This document shows, piece after piece, positions 42,827 through 51,264 of a DNA stretch of 64,000 nt. Every line of letters starts with the position of its first letter. Within the stretch, counting starts at the first letter, position 1. The translations under genes were made by a program, and so were the position numbers. Source of the DNA: Myxococcus sp. RHSTA-1-4 (lineage in GTDB: Bacteria > Myxococcota > Myxococcia > Myxococcales > Myxococcaceae); NCBI RefSeq assembly GCF_020037125.1, contig NZ_JAIQDG010000001.1, positions 682,001-746,000 of the forward strand. Direction: 5' to 3'. Below the pieces are notes generated by a model that was given only the letters and a program-made list of their open reading frames with translations, did not search any database and was not told the DNA's origin.

Positions 42827-44965
42827 TCACCGGGGGAGGACGACCTCGAAGCGGCTGCCCTGGCCGGGCGTGCTGTGCACGAGGACCTCTCCCCCGTGGG
42901 ACTCGACAATCTGCCGGGTGATGTAGAGCCCCAGGCCGAGGCCGCCGTAGTGCCGCTCGCTGACGGCGCGCCCGAAGCGCTCGAAGATGCGGGACAGGTG
43001 CTCGGGCGCGATGCCGATGCCCGAGTCCTCCACGGCGATGCGCACGTGGACCTCGTCCCCGGAGAGGCGCACGGCCACCGGCCTTCCCGCGCCGTATTTC
43101 AGCGCGTTGGTGAGCAGGTTGGTGAGCACCTGGTCCACGCGCAGCCGGTCCCAGCTTCCGCGCATGTCGTCCTGGGCGTACAGCGTCACGGGGCTGCCGG
43201 CCTGGTTCGCCGTCACCGAGAAGCGGGACACCACGTCGCGCGCCAGCTCGGCCAGGTCCAGGGGCTCCTTGTCCAGCGTCAGCCGCCCGCTGGAGATGCG
43301 CGACACGTCCAGCAGCCCGTTGACGAGCGCCGACATCTTCGTCACCTGGCGCTGCACCACATCCAACTGCGAGACCACCAGGGACGTGGGAATGGAGGCG
43401 GCGCCCTTCTGCGTCTCGCGCCGCAGCGCCTGGAGGCGGAGCTGCAGGGGCGTGAGCGGCGTCTTCAGCTCGTGGCTGGCGATGGAGAGGAACTCGTCGC
43501 GCAGGAGCACCGACTTGCGGGCCTCGCGGTAGAGGATGGCGTTGTCCAGGAGGAGGGCCGCGCGCCGCGCGAGGTCCTGCGCGGTGTGGAGGTCCGCCTG
43601 CGTGTAGCGCCGCGACTGCCGCACCGCGAGGAAGGTGAGCGCCCCCAGCGCGCGCCCCCGCGCCAGCAGCGGGACGGACATGATGCAGTGGAAGCCCACG
43701 GCCTTCATGAGCGCGTAGTGCCTGTCACTCACCGCCACCTTGCGCAGCCACGCGTCGGAGACGTCGTCCACCAGGAGGGACTCGCCCCGGCGCACCACGC
43801 ACGTGGTGGGGTGACGGGAGCCGTCCGGGCCGGGCGGGAAGTCCCGCACCTCGCAGGCGAGCGCCTTGTCGGCCGCGTTCGCGTGCGCCACCGCCATGCG
43901 CTGCGCCGCGCCCGCCTCGTCCATGACGTCCACGAAGCACCAGTCCGCCAGCGTGGGCACGGTGAGCCAGGCGAGCGTGCTGAGCGTCGCCTTGGGGTCC
44001 AGCGACGAGGAGGCCAGCACCCGGCTCGCCTCCGCCAGGAAAGCCGAGCGCTGCTCGGCGACCTCGGCCTCGGTGCGCGCGGCATGCTCCTCGCGCAGCC
44101 GCCGCTCCAGCTCGTCCTCGGACACCTGGACGGACGCGAGGTTGACGGTCATGCCCACCCACTCCCGCGGGGTGCCGTCCTCGTTCAGCACGGGCAGCGC
44201 CCGCGCGAGCGCCGTCATGTACGTGCCGTCGCGCCTGCGCAGCCGGTACTCGCATTCGTAGGGCCCCAGCACGGCCGCCGTGCGGCGCACGACATCCGCC
44301 ACCCGGGCGTGGTCATCGGGGTGGACGGCGCTCATCCACCCCCAGCCGGCGTACTCCTCGCGTGTCTGCCCGGTGAAGTCCTCCCAGGTGGAGCTCGGCC
44401 GGTTGACGGCGCCGTGGGCATCCGTCAGCCACACCACCTGCCTCGACGCGCCGGCCAGGGCCTGGAACCGCTGCTCGCCGAGCTGGACCTCCTGGCGCAG
44501 CGCCTGGTTCTCCTCGCGCAGCCGCGCGGTCTCGAGCGCCACGTCCGCCAATCCGGCCAGCCCGGTGAGGGCTTCCTCGTCCTCCGGGGTGAAATCCTCT
44601 CCTGACTCCGGGTCGAAGAGATGGATGTGCCCCTCCAGGGTCCGGAGTGGCACCACGAGCCAGCCACGCGGCCTCTCCGCCCCGCCTTCGAGGACGGGCC
44701 GTGAGGCACCGGGGTTCAAGGGCGGCACCGAGTATCCCCCCCAGGCCTCGAACGCCCTGGACAGGGACGTAGCGCTCACGCCGTGGGGCCTGCTGGCCGT
44801 GGGTGCGAGCGTGACGGTGGCCTGGTGTGCCCGCGCCAGCCGCCGGGCCGACCTCGCCAGGCGGAGGAGCGTCTCCTCGGCGCTCGGCCCGGAGAAGGCC
44901 GGGCGTGGGCCGTCCTCCTCGTCGGGCAGCTCTTGCGTCAAGGGCGCGGCAGGTTCCGTGCGCAT
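42827..44965 (-). CDS. GAF-PAS-GAF sensor histidine kinase
   Basis: 712 residues from the ATG at 44965 (AGGGG upstream); a TTG at 44986 directly behind AAGGAG is the alternative. Order: divergent GAF-like region (about 35-140), short coiled coil (LREENQALRQEVQLGEQRFQ), PAS with PAC (about 165-290: WEDFTGQTREEYAGWGWMSA), coiled coil, GAF (about 320-475), HisKA (LSIASHELKTPLTPLQLRL) and HATPase (NLLTNALKYG, VEDSGIGIAPEH, GGLGLGLYITRQIV). It is soluble with no receiver and has no adjacent partner. Ligand unknown. Confidence 0.9.
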   Translation of the reverse strand: MRTEPAAPLTQELPDEEDGPRPAFSGPSAEETLLRLARSARRLARAHQATVTLAPTASRPHGVSATSLSRAFEAWGGYSVPPLNPGASRPVLEGGAERPRGWLVVPLRTLEGHIHLFDPESGEDFTPEDEEALTGLAGLADVALETARLREENQALRQEVQLGEQRFQALAGASRQVVWLTDAHGAVNRPSSTWEDFTGQTREEYAGWGWMSAVHPDDHARVADVVRRTAAVLGPYECEYRLRRRDGTYMTALARALPVLNEDGTPREWVGMTVNLASVQVSEDELERRLREEHAARTEAEVAEQRSAFLAEASRVLASSSLDPKATLSTLAWLTVPTLADWCFVDVMDEAGAAQRMAVAHANAADKALACEVRDFPPGPDGSRHPTTCVVRRGESLLVDDVSDAWLRKVAVSDRHYALMKAVGFHCIMSVPLLARGRALGALTFLAVRQSRRYTQADLHTAQDLARRAALLLDNAILYREARKSVLLRDEFLSIASHELKTPLTPLQLRLQALRRETQKGAASIPTSLVVSQLDVVQRQVTKMSALVNGLLDVSRISSGRLTLDKEPLDLAELARDVVSRFSVTANQAGSPVTLYAQDDMRGSWDRLRVDQVLTNLLTNALKYGAGRPVAVRLSGDEVHVRIAVEDSGIGIAPEHLSRIFERFGRAVSERHYGGLGLGLYITRQIVESHGGEVLVHSTPGQGSRFEVVLPR

Positions 44966-45212
44966 CAAAAATCCCCTGGAGGACAACTCCTTGGCCCCTC
45001 ACGCACATTTGCCTGTCATGGGCTTCCCCGGGGCCGCCCGCACGGCAGGCGGCCCGGAGCGAGAGCACGCAGGAGCGCGCTCACAGGCCATGGGCCCGGT
45101 GTCATCAGATGCTGGAAGCCGTGGCATCGGAAAATCTGCTCACCCGGAAGCCGTGCTGACTTCACTCCGAGAGGGTGGGCGTACCCTGCCGCGCGAAACC
45201 GGGGAGGAACCG

Positions 45213-46367
45213 ATGCGACGCATGCAAGTCGAGGGGGAGTGCGCGCCCGAGCTCGCGAAGCTCCGGGCGGTGTTCGAGGAGAACTTCCAGCGGCACGGAG
45301 AGGTCGGCGCCGCCGTCTCGGTGTGCATCGACGGCAGGCCCGTGGTCGACCTGTGGGGCGGACTCGCCCGCCGCGAGGAGGGCCTCCCGTGGGAGCGCGA
45401 CACGCGGGTGTGCATGATGTCGGTGAGCAAGGCGATGGCGGCGATATGCGTCCACCTGCTCGCGCAGGACGGGCGCATCGACCTGGAGGCGCCGGTGGCG
45501 CGCTACTGGCCGGCGTTCGGCAACGCGGGCAAGGAGCACATCACCGTCACGCAGGTGCTCTCCCATACGAGCGGCGTGCTCGACATGGATGCCCTGAAGC
45601 GCGGGCAGCTCTTCGATCCGGCGCTGGCCGCCGCGGCCCTGGAGGCGCAGAAGCCCAGGTGGCCTCCGGAGAAGAAGCGCGGCGCGTACCACTCCGCCAC
45701 GTACGGCATCATCCTGTCGGAGCTGGTCCGCCGCGTCAGTGGCGAGCCGCTGGACGACTTCTTCGAGCGCCGGGTGAACGGGCCGCTCGGCACCGACTAC
45801 CACTTCCGCAGCCGGGACGAGGAGCTGGGGCGCACGGCGCACCTCATCGAGCGGCGCTTCAACACGCTGCGCATGCTGCTGCTCGAGGAGCCCTACTCCA
45901 TGCGCATGGCCATGCAGTGGAAGGCCATGCCTCCGCTGGGGAAGCCCGGCTTCAACTCGCCCGTGTTCCTGCGGTCCGGCTTCCCCTCGGGCGCGGGCAC
46001 CGGGACGGCGCGCGGGGTGGCGCGCATCTATGGGGAGCTGGCGCGGAACTCGGAGGACGCGGTGCTGCTGCGGCCCGCCGCGGTGGAGCGCGTGTCCCGG
46101 GCCGAGTGGGAGGGCAGGTGCTGGACCACGGGCCAGCCGATGCGCCTGTCGCCGGGGTTCATGATGAACACGCCGGGTGGCGCGTACTTCGGCCCGGGGC
46201 AGCGGACCTTCGGGCAGGCGGGCCGGGGTGGCTCCTTCGGCTTCGCGGACCCCGAGCGGCGGGTGGGCTTCAGCTACTGCACCAACCGCCTGTCGGAGAC
46301 GGGCTACCCGGACGCGCGCAGCCAGCGGCTCGTGGCCGCGCTTTACGACGCGGTGAGCCGAGCCTGA
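45213..46367 (+). CDS. Serine beta-lactamase-fold hydrolase (esterase/EstB type)
   Basis: 384 residues from the ATG at 45213 behind GGGGAGGAA. The class C beta-lactamase fold is marked by SVSK (Ser-x-x-Lys, in CMMSVSKAM), YHSATYG as the second-motif Tyr-x-Ala/Asn analogue, and GGSFGFADPERRVGFSYCTN near the third motif. There is no signal peptide, so it is a cytoplasmic esterase or lactonase rather than a drug-resistance enzyme. It precedes the kynurenine operon but is separated from it by about 190 bases with a likely promoter, so co-function is not implied. Confidence 0.87.
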   Translation: MRRMQVEGECAPELAKLRAVFEENFQRHGEVGAAVSVCIDGRPVVDLWGGLARREEGLPWERDTRVCMMSVSKAMAAICVHLLAQDGRIDLEAPVARYWPAFGNAGKEHITVTQVLSHTSGVLDMDALKRGQLFDPALAAAALEAQKPRWPPEKKRGAYHSATYGIILSELVRRVSGEPLDDFFERRVNGPLGTDYHFRSRDEELGRTAHLIERRFNTLRMLLLEEPYSMRMAMQWKAMPPLGKPGFNSPVFLRSGFPSGAGTGTARGVARIYGELARNSEDAVLLRPAAVERVSRAEWEGRCWTTGQPMRLSPGFMMNTPGGAYFGPGQRTFGQAGRGGSFGFADPERRVGFSYCTNRLSETGYPDARSQRLVAALYDAVSRA

Positions 46368-46522
46368 GACGGACCTCCACCGCCCCCTTCAGGACAGTGG
46401 ACAGGGCGCATCCGTGGTGCTGGTGACGGGCGGAGGGGCGGCATAGATTGCGCCCCGCCCCACCGGGCCGGCGCGGTCCCCTTCCCTGTGAGCGACCGGG
46501 GAAGCGGGAGTCCGTGGCCGGG

Positions 46523-46544
46523 CCGTGTGGGTTGGCACACACGG
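46523..46544. promoter_or_regulatory. Candidate operator overlapping the kynurenine-operon ribosome site
   Basis: CCGTGTG (46523-46529) and CACACGG (46538-46544) form a perfect inverted repeat with eight bases between. It runs into the GGAGG ribosome site (46543-46547) of the first gene. A possible -10 box TAGATT lies at 46444-46449. A repressor bound here would block expression of the whole operon. Confidence 0.4.
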
Positions 46545-46556
46545 AGGGCTTCCGCC

Positions 46557-47999
46557 TTGGAGAAGGTGCTCAACTACATCGGTGGCGAGCTGCTGCCCGC
46601 GAGCAGCGGCGCGTGGCTGGACAAGCCCGAGCCGGCGACGGCGCGGACGTATGCCCAGGTGCCGGACTCGGACGAGCCGGACGTGCAGCGCGCCGTGGAG
46701 GCCGCCTCGCGCGCCTTCCCCGCCTGGTCCGCCACCCCGGCCACCGAGCGTGCGCGAATGCTGCGCCGCATCGCGGACGCGATTCGCTCGCGCCTGGACG
46801 CCTTCGCCCGCGCGGAGTCCATCGACACGGGCAAGCCCCTGTCCGTCGCCTCCACCGTGGACATCCCCCGCAGCATCCTCAACTTCGAGTTCTTCGCGGA
46901 CGCGGTGACGCAGTTCTCCAGCGAGGCGCACCCGACGGACAACGTCGCCCTCAACTACACCCTGCGCTCGCCGCTGGGCGTGGTGGGCTGCATCTCCCCG
47001 TGGAACCTGCCGCTCTACCTGCTCACGTGGAAGATTGCGCCCGCGCTGGCCATCGGTAACTGCGTGGTGGCCAAGCCGTCCGAAGTCACGCCCATGACGG
47101 CGTACCTCCTGTCGCAGGTCTGCCGCGAGGTGGGCCTGCCCCCGGGCGTGCTCAACCTCGTGCACGGCCTGGGCCCCAAGGTGGGCGCGGCCATGAGCCG
47201 CCACCCGGACATCAGCGCCATCTCCTTCACCGGCAGCACCCGCACCGGCGCGGAGATTGCCCGCGTCGCCGCGCCCGCCTTCAAGAAGCTGTCGCTGGAG
47301 ATGGGCGGGAAGAACCCCAACGTCATCTTCGCGGACTGCGACTTCGACGAGGCGCTGGCCACCACCCTGCGCTCGTCCTTCGCCAACCAGGGGCAAATCT
47401 GCCTCTGCGGCCCGCGCATCTTCGTGCAGCGCCCCCTCTATGAGCGCTTCAAGGAGGCGCTCGTCACCCGCACCCGCGCCCTCAAGGTGGGAGACCCGCT
47501 GGAGCCCGGCACGGACCAGGGCGCGCTGGTGTCGCAGCAGCACTTCGAGAAGGTGCTGGGCTACATCGACCTGGCGAAGCAGGAGGGCGGGCGCATCCTC
47601 ACCGGAGGCCAGCGCGCCAGCGTGCCCGGCCGGTGCCGCGACGGCTGGTTCGTGGAGCCCACCCTCATCGAGGGCCTGGACGCCGCGTGCCGCACCAACC
47701 AGGAGGAAATCTTCGGCCCCGTGGCCAGCCTCATCCCCTTCGACCAGGAGGAGGAGGTCCTCGCCTGGGCCAACTCCACGAAGTACGGGCTGGCGGCCAG
47801 CGTGTGGACGAAGGACTTGCAGCGCGCGCACCGCTTCGCCTCGCGGCTGCACAGCGGCATCGTCTGGGTGAACTGCTGGATGCTGCGTGACTTGCGCACG
47901 CCGTTCGGCGGGGTGAAGGACTCGGGCGTGGGGCGCGAAGGCGGCTGGGACGCGCTGCGCTTCTTCACCGAGCCGAAGAACGTGTGCATCAAGCTGTGA
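46557..47999 (+). CDS. Aldehyde dehydrogenase, probable 2-aminomuconate-6-semialdehyde dehydrogenase
   Basis: 480 residues from a TTG start at 46557 (GGAGG upstream); no better start has a ribosome site. ALDH landmarks: SPWNLPLYLLTWKIAPALA, KPSEVTP, FTGSTRTG, catalytic Glu in LEMGGKNPN, catalytic Cys in GQICLCGPR, and EEIFGPV. The substrate call comes from the operon, which encodes 3-hydroxyanthranilate dioxygenase and ACMS decarboxylase, whose product is 2-aminomuconate semialdehyde. The enzyme would oxidise it with NAD to 2-aminomuconate. It is the first gene of the seven-gene operon. Confidence 0.88.
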   Translation: MEKVLNYIGGELLPASSGAWLDKPEPATARTYAQVPDSDEPDVQRAVEAASRAFPAWSATPATERARMLRRIADAIRSRLDAFARAESIDTGKPLSVASTVDIPRSILNFEFFADAVTQFSSEAHPTDNVALNYTLRSPLGVVGCISPWNLPLYLLTWKIAPALAIGNCVVAKPSEVTPMTAYLLSQVCREVGLPPGVLNLVHGLGPKVGAAMSRHPDISAISFTGSTRTGAEIARVAAPAFKKLSLEMGGKNPNVIFADCDFDEALATTLRSSFANQGQICLCGPRIFVQRPLYERFKEALVTRTRALKVGDPLEPGTDQGALVSQQHFEKVLGYIDLAKQEGGRILTGGQRASVPGRCRDGWFVEPTLIEGLDAACRTNQEEIFGPVASLIPFDQEEEVLAWANSTKYGLAASVWTKDLQRAHRFASRLHSGIVWVNCWMLRDLRTPFGGVKDSGVGREGGWDALRFFTEPKNVCIKL

Positions 48000-48020
48000 G
48001 CCCGTCGTTTGGAGACACGC

Positions 48021-48449
48021 GTGAGCACGAGTGAGCGAGTCGATTCCCAGAAGGCCCCGGAGCCGGTGGGCCTGTACCCCCACGCCCGGCGCGTGGGCAA
48101 CCTCCTGTTCCTGTCCGGCGTGGGCCCGCGCGAGCGCGGCACCCGGAAGATTCCCGGCGTGGAATTGGACGCTGAGGGCAACATCATCTCGTACGACATC
48201 GAGGCGCAGTGCCACTCGGTGTTCCGCAACGTCCGCTACATCCTGGAGGACGCCGGCTCGTCCTGGGACAAGCTGGTGGACGTCACGGTGTACCTCACCA
48301 ACATGAAGAAGGACTTCCCCACCTACAACCGGCTGTGGGCGGAGTACTTCAAGGACAACCCGCCGTGCAGGACGACGCTCGAAATCAACCGGCTGCCCAC
48401 GCCGATTGCCATCGAGCTCAAGTGCATCGCCACCATCGGAGATGAATGA
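48021..48449 (+). CDS. RidA-family 2-aminomuconate deaminase
   Basis: 142 residues from the GTG at 48021 (GGAG six bases upstream). RidA/YjgF fold motifs: GLYPHARRVGNLLFLSGVGP, SVFRNVRYILEDAGSSWDKL, DVTVYLTNMKKDF, and PCRTTLEINRLP with the substrate-binding Arg. In 3-hydroxyanthranilate pathways this subgroup hydrolyses 2-aminomuconate to 4-oxalocrotonate and ammonia. The position directly after the semialdehyde dehydrogenase supports that. A general RidA (2-aminoacrylate) role is less likely. Confidence 0.85.
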   Translation: MSTSERVDSQKAPEPVGLYPHARRVGNLLFLSGVGPRERGTRKIPGVELDAEGNIISYDIEAQCHSVFRNVRYILEDAGSSWDKLVDVTVYLTNMKKDFPTYNRLWAEYFKDNPPCRTTLEINRLPTPIAIELKCIATIGDE

Positions 48450-48974
48450 ATGGGCCGCCTGACTCCCATCAACTTCAAGAAGTGGATTGACGAGCACCGC
48501 CACCTGCTCAAGCCGCCCGTCGGCAACCAGCAGGTGTGGGCCGACCGCGAGTTCATGGTCACCGTCGTCGGTGGCCCCAACTCGCGCACGGACTTCCACA
48601 TCAACGAGGGCGAGGAGTTCTTCTACCAGCTCGAGGGCACGATGAACCTGCGGGTCATCGACGAGGGGAAGCAGCAGGACATCCCCATCCACGAGGGGGA
48701 AATCTTCCTGCTGCCGCCCAAGGTGCCGCACTCGCCGCAGCGCCCCGCGGGCACGGTGGGGCTGGTGCTGGAGCGCCGCCGCCTGCCGCATGAGCTGGAC
48801 GGCTTCATGTGGCTGTGCCCCAACTGCGGCGAGAAGCTCTACGAGGAGTTCGTGCACGTCACCAACCTCGTGACGCAGCTGCCGCCCATCTTCGAGCACT
48901 TCTACGGGAACCCGGACCACTGCACCTGCAAGAAGTGCGGGACGAAGGTGACCAAGGGGAGCCCCGCCCGTTGA
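48450..48974 (+). CDS. nbaC: 3-Hydroxyanthranilate 3,4-dioxygenase
   Basis: 174 residues, starting at the base after the previous stop. The cupin holds the Fe(II) ligands in DFHINEGEEFFYQ (His, Glu) and PHSPQRP (His); RTDFHINE and the Arg in ERRRLPHELDG bind substrate. The C-terminal CPNCG ... CTCKKCG is the rubredoxin-like second iron site of bacterial enzymes. It opens 3-hydroxyanthranilate to 2-amino-3-carboxymuconate semialdehyde (ACMS). Its stop overlaps the ACMS decarboxylase start. Confidence 0.95.
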   Translation: MGRLTPINFKKWIDEHRHLLKPPVGNQQVWADREFMVTVVGGPNSRTDFHINEGEEFFYQLEGTMNLRVIDEGKQQDIPIHEGEIFLLPPKVPHSPQRPAGTVGLVLERRRLPHELDGFMWLCPNCGEKLYEEFVHVTNLVTQLPPIFEHFYGNPDHCTCKKCGTKVTKGSPAR

Positions 48975-49987
48975 AGGTCGACATCCACACCCACCTGCTG
49001 CCGGAGAAGCTCCCCCGCTTCGCCGAGCGGTACGGCCATGGCGGCTTCATCACCCTGGACCACCACGCGCCGTGCCGGGCGCGCATGCTCCGCGATGACG
49101 GGAAGTTCTTCCGTGAAATCGAGAGCAACTGCTGGGACCCGGTGAAGCGCATCGAGGAGTGCGACGGGCACGGCGTCCACGTGCAGGTGCTGTCCACCAT
49201 TCCGGTGATGTTCAGCTACTGGACGAAGCCGGAGCACGGCGCGGACCTGTCGCGCTTCCTCAACGACCACCTGGCTTCCGTCGTCCGAGAGCACCCGAAG
49301 CGCTTCGTGGGGCTGGGCACGGTGCCGCTCCAGTCGCCGGAGCTGGCGGTGCGCGAGCTGGAGCGCTGCGTGAAGGAGCTGGGGCTGGCGGGCGTGCAGA
49401 TTGGCAGCCACGTCAACGACTGGAACCTGTCAGACGCGGCGCTGTTCCCCTTCTTCCAGGCCGCGAGCGAGCTGGGCGCCGCCATCTTCGTCCACCCGTG
49501 GGACATGATGGGCGAGGCGAAGATGCAGAAGTACTGGCTGCCGTGGCTGGTGGGCATGCCGGCGGAGGTGTCGCTCGCCATCTGCTCGCTCATCTTCGGC
49601 GGTGTCATGGAGCGGCTGCCGAAGCTGCGCTTCGCCTTCGCGCACGGCGGCGGCGCCTTCCCCCACACGCTGGGCCGGATTCAACACGGCTTCGAGGCGA
49701 GGCCGGACCTGGTGGCGGTGGACAACAAGGTGCCGCCCCGGGACTACCTCGGGCGCTTCTGGGTGGACTCGCTGGTCCACGACGTGGAGGCGCTGCGCTT
49801 CATCGTCCGGCTGTTCGGCCAGGACAAGGTGGCGCTCGGCAGTGACTACCCCTTCCCCCTGGGCGAGGACCGCCCGGGCACACTCATCGAGTCCCTGAAG
49901 GAGCTGGAGCCGGCCTCGCGCGAGCGGCTGCTCTGGCGCAACGCCCTGGAGTGGCTGGGACGCTCGCGCGAGGACTTCGCACCATGA
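48971..49987 (+). CDS. nbaD: ACMS decarboxylase (aminocarboxymuconate-semialdehyde decarboxylase)
   Basis: 338 residues from a TTG at 48971 that overlaps the dioxygenase stop; AAGGGGAG precedes it. It is an amidohydrolase-type TIM barrel: zinc ligands in DIHTHLLP, FVHPWDMMG and FAHGGGAFP, and GSDYPFPLGE with the final Asp. It removes the carboxylate of ACMS, diverting it from spontaneous closure to quinolinate and so toward catabolism. The next gene overlaps by ATGA. Confidence 0.93.
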   Translation: MKVDIHTHLLPEKLPRFAERYGHGGFITLDHHAPCRARMLRDDGKFFREIESNCWDPVKRIEECDGHGVHVQVLSTIPVMFSYWTKPEHGADLSRFLNDHLASVVREHPKRFVGLGTVPLQSPELAVRELERCVKELGLAGVQIGSHVNDWNLSDAALFPFFQAASELGAAIFVHPWDMMGEAKMQKYWLPWLVGMPAEVSLAICSLIFGGVMERLPKLRFAFAHGGGAFPHTLGRIQHGFEARPDLVAVDNKVPPRDYLGRFWVDSLVHDVEALRFIVRLFGQDKVALGSDYPFPLGEDRPGTLIESLKELEPASRERLLWRNALEWLGRSREDFAP

Positions 49988-51264
49988 CGACGCCGTACCC
50001 CTTCGAGGACACCGAGTCCTTCGCTGCCAGGCTGGACGCCGAGGACCCGCTGCGCTCCTTCCGCGACGAGTTCCTCTTCCCCAAGGGCCCGGACGGAAAG
50101 CCCGTCGTCTACCTCGCGGGCAACTCGCTGGGCCTGCAGCCGCGCAACGCCTCGCGCTACATCCAGGAGGAGCTGGAGGACTGGGCCCGGCTGGGCGTGG
50201 AGGGCCACCACGAGGGCCGCCACCCGTGGCTGCACTACCACGAGCTCGTCATGGACAAGGCCGCGCGGCTGGTGGGCGCGAAGCCGCTGGAAGTGGTGGT
50301 GATGAACACCCTCACGGTGAACCTGCACCTGATGATGGTGTCCTTCTACCGGCCCACGAAGGAGCGCTTCAAAATCCTGATGGAGGGCGGCGCCTTCCCT
50401 TCGGACCAGTACGCGGTGGCCTCGCAGGTGCGCTTCCACGGTTACGACGTGCGCGAGGCGGTGCTGGAGCTGAAGCCGCGCGCCGGCGAGGAGACGCTGC
50501 GCACCGAGGACATCCTCGCGACGATTGACCGGCACGGCCACGAGGTGTCGCTGGTGCTGCTGGGCAGCGTGAACTACCTCACCGGGCAGGCCTTCGACAT
50601 CGCCGCGATTACGAAGGCGGCGCACGCGAAGGGCTGCTTCGTGGGCTTCGACCTGGCGCACGGCGCGGGCAACCTCAAGGTGTCCCTGCACGACGACGGG
50701 CCGGACTTCGCGGTGTGGTGCTCGTACAAGTACCTCAACGGCGGCCCGGGCAACCTGGGCGGCGTCTTCGTCCACGAGCGGCACGCGCACGAGAAGGACC
50801 TGCCCCGCTTCGAGGGCTGGTGGGGGCACAACAAGACGACGCGCTTCCAGATGGGACCCACCTTCGACCCGCTGCCGGGCGCGGAGGGGTGGCAGCTCTC
50901 GAATCCGCCCATCTTCCAGCTCGCGGCGCTGCGCGCGTCCCTGGAGCTGTTCGACCAGGCCGGCATGGAGGCGCTGCGCGCCAAGAGCGAGCGGCTCACC
51001 GGCTACCTGGAGTTCCTGCTGGACAAGCTGCCCCCGGGCTTCGTGAGCATCACCACGCCCCGGGACGCGAAGCAGCGCGGGGCGCAGCTCTCGCTGCGCT
51101 TCAAGGGCGAGCCCCAGGGCATGCTGAAGCGGCTGGCGGACGCGGGCATCGTCTGCGACTTCCGCAAGCCGGACATCATCCGCGCGGCGCCCGCGCCGCT
51201 CTACTGCAACTACACCGACGTGTACCGCTTCGTGAGGACGCTCGAAGGCCATGCCCGAGACTGA
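49984..51264 (+). CDS. kynU: Kynureninase
   Basis: 426 residues from the ATG at 49984 (ATGA overlap with the decarboxylase). It is a PLP fold-type I enzyme: YLAGNSLGLQPRNASRYIQE opening, GHHEGRHPWLHYHE, PSDQYAVASQ, FDLAHGAGN, and WCSYKYLNGGPGNLGG with the PLP-binding lysine. It cleaves kynurenine or 3-hydroxykynurenine to (3-hydroxy)anthranilate and alanine. With the monooxygenase next door, 3-hydroxykynurenine is the likely substrate. The stop overlaps the next gene by 14 bases. Confidence 0.96.
   Translation: MTTPYPFEDTESFAARLDAEDPLRSFRDEFLFPKGPDGKPVVYLAGNSLGLQPRNASRYIQEELEDWARLGVEGHHEGRHPWLHYHELVMDKAARLVGAKPLEVVVMNTLTVNLHLMMVSFYRPTKERFKILMEGGAFPSDQYAVASQVRFHGYDVREAVLELKPRAGEETLRTEDILATIDRHGHEVSLVLLGSVNYLTGQAFDIAAITKAAHAKGCFVGFDLAHGAGNLKVSLHDDGPDFAVWCSYKYLNGGPGNLGGVFVHERHAHEKDLPRFEGWWGHNKTTRFQMGPTFDPLPGAEGWQLSNPPIFQLAALRASLELFDQAGMEALRAKSERLTGYLEFLLDKLPPGFVSITTPRDAKQRGAQLSLRFKGEPQGMLKRLADAGIVCDFRKPDIIRAAPAPLYCNYTDVYRFVRTLEGHARD

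Noticed and set aside
45031..45055. Hairpin GGGCCGCC/GGCGGCCC between divergent genes as a riboswitch or terminator
   Set aside because: An 8-bp GC stem alone in this genome is weak evidence, and no gene ends there.
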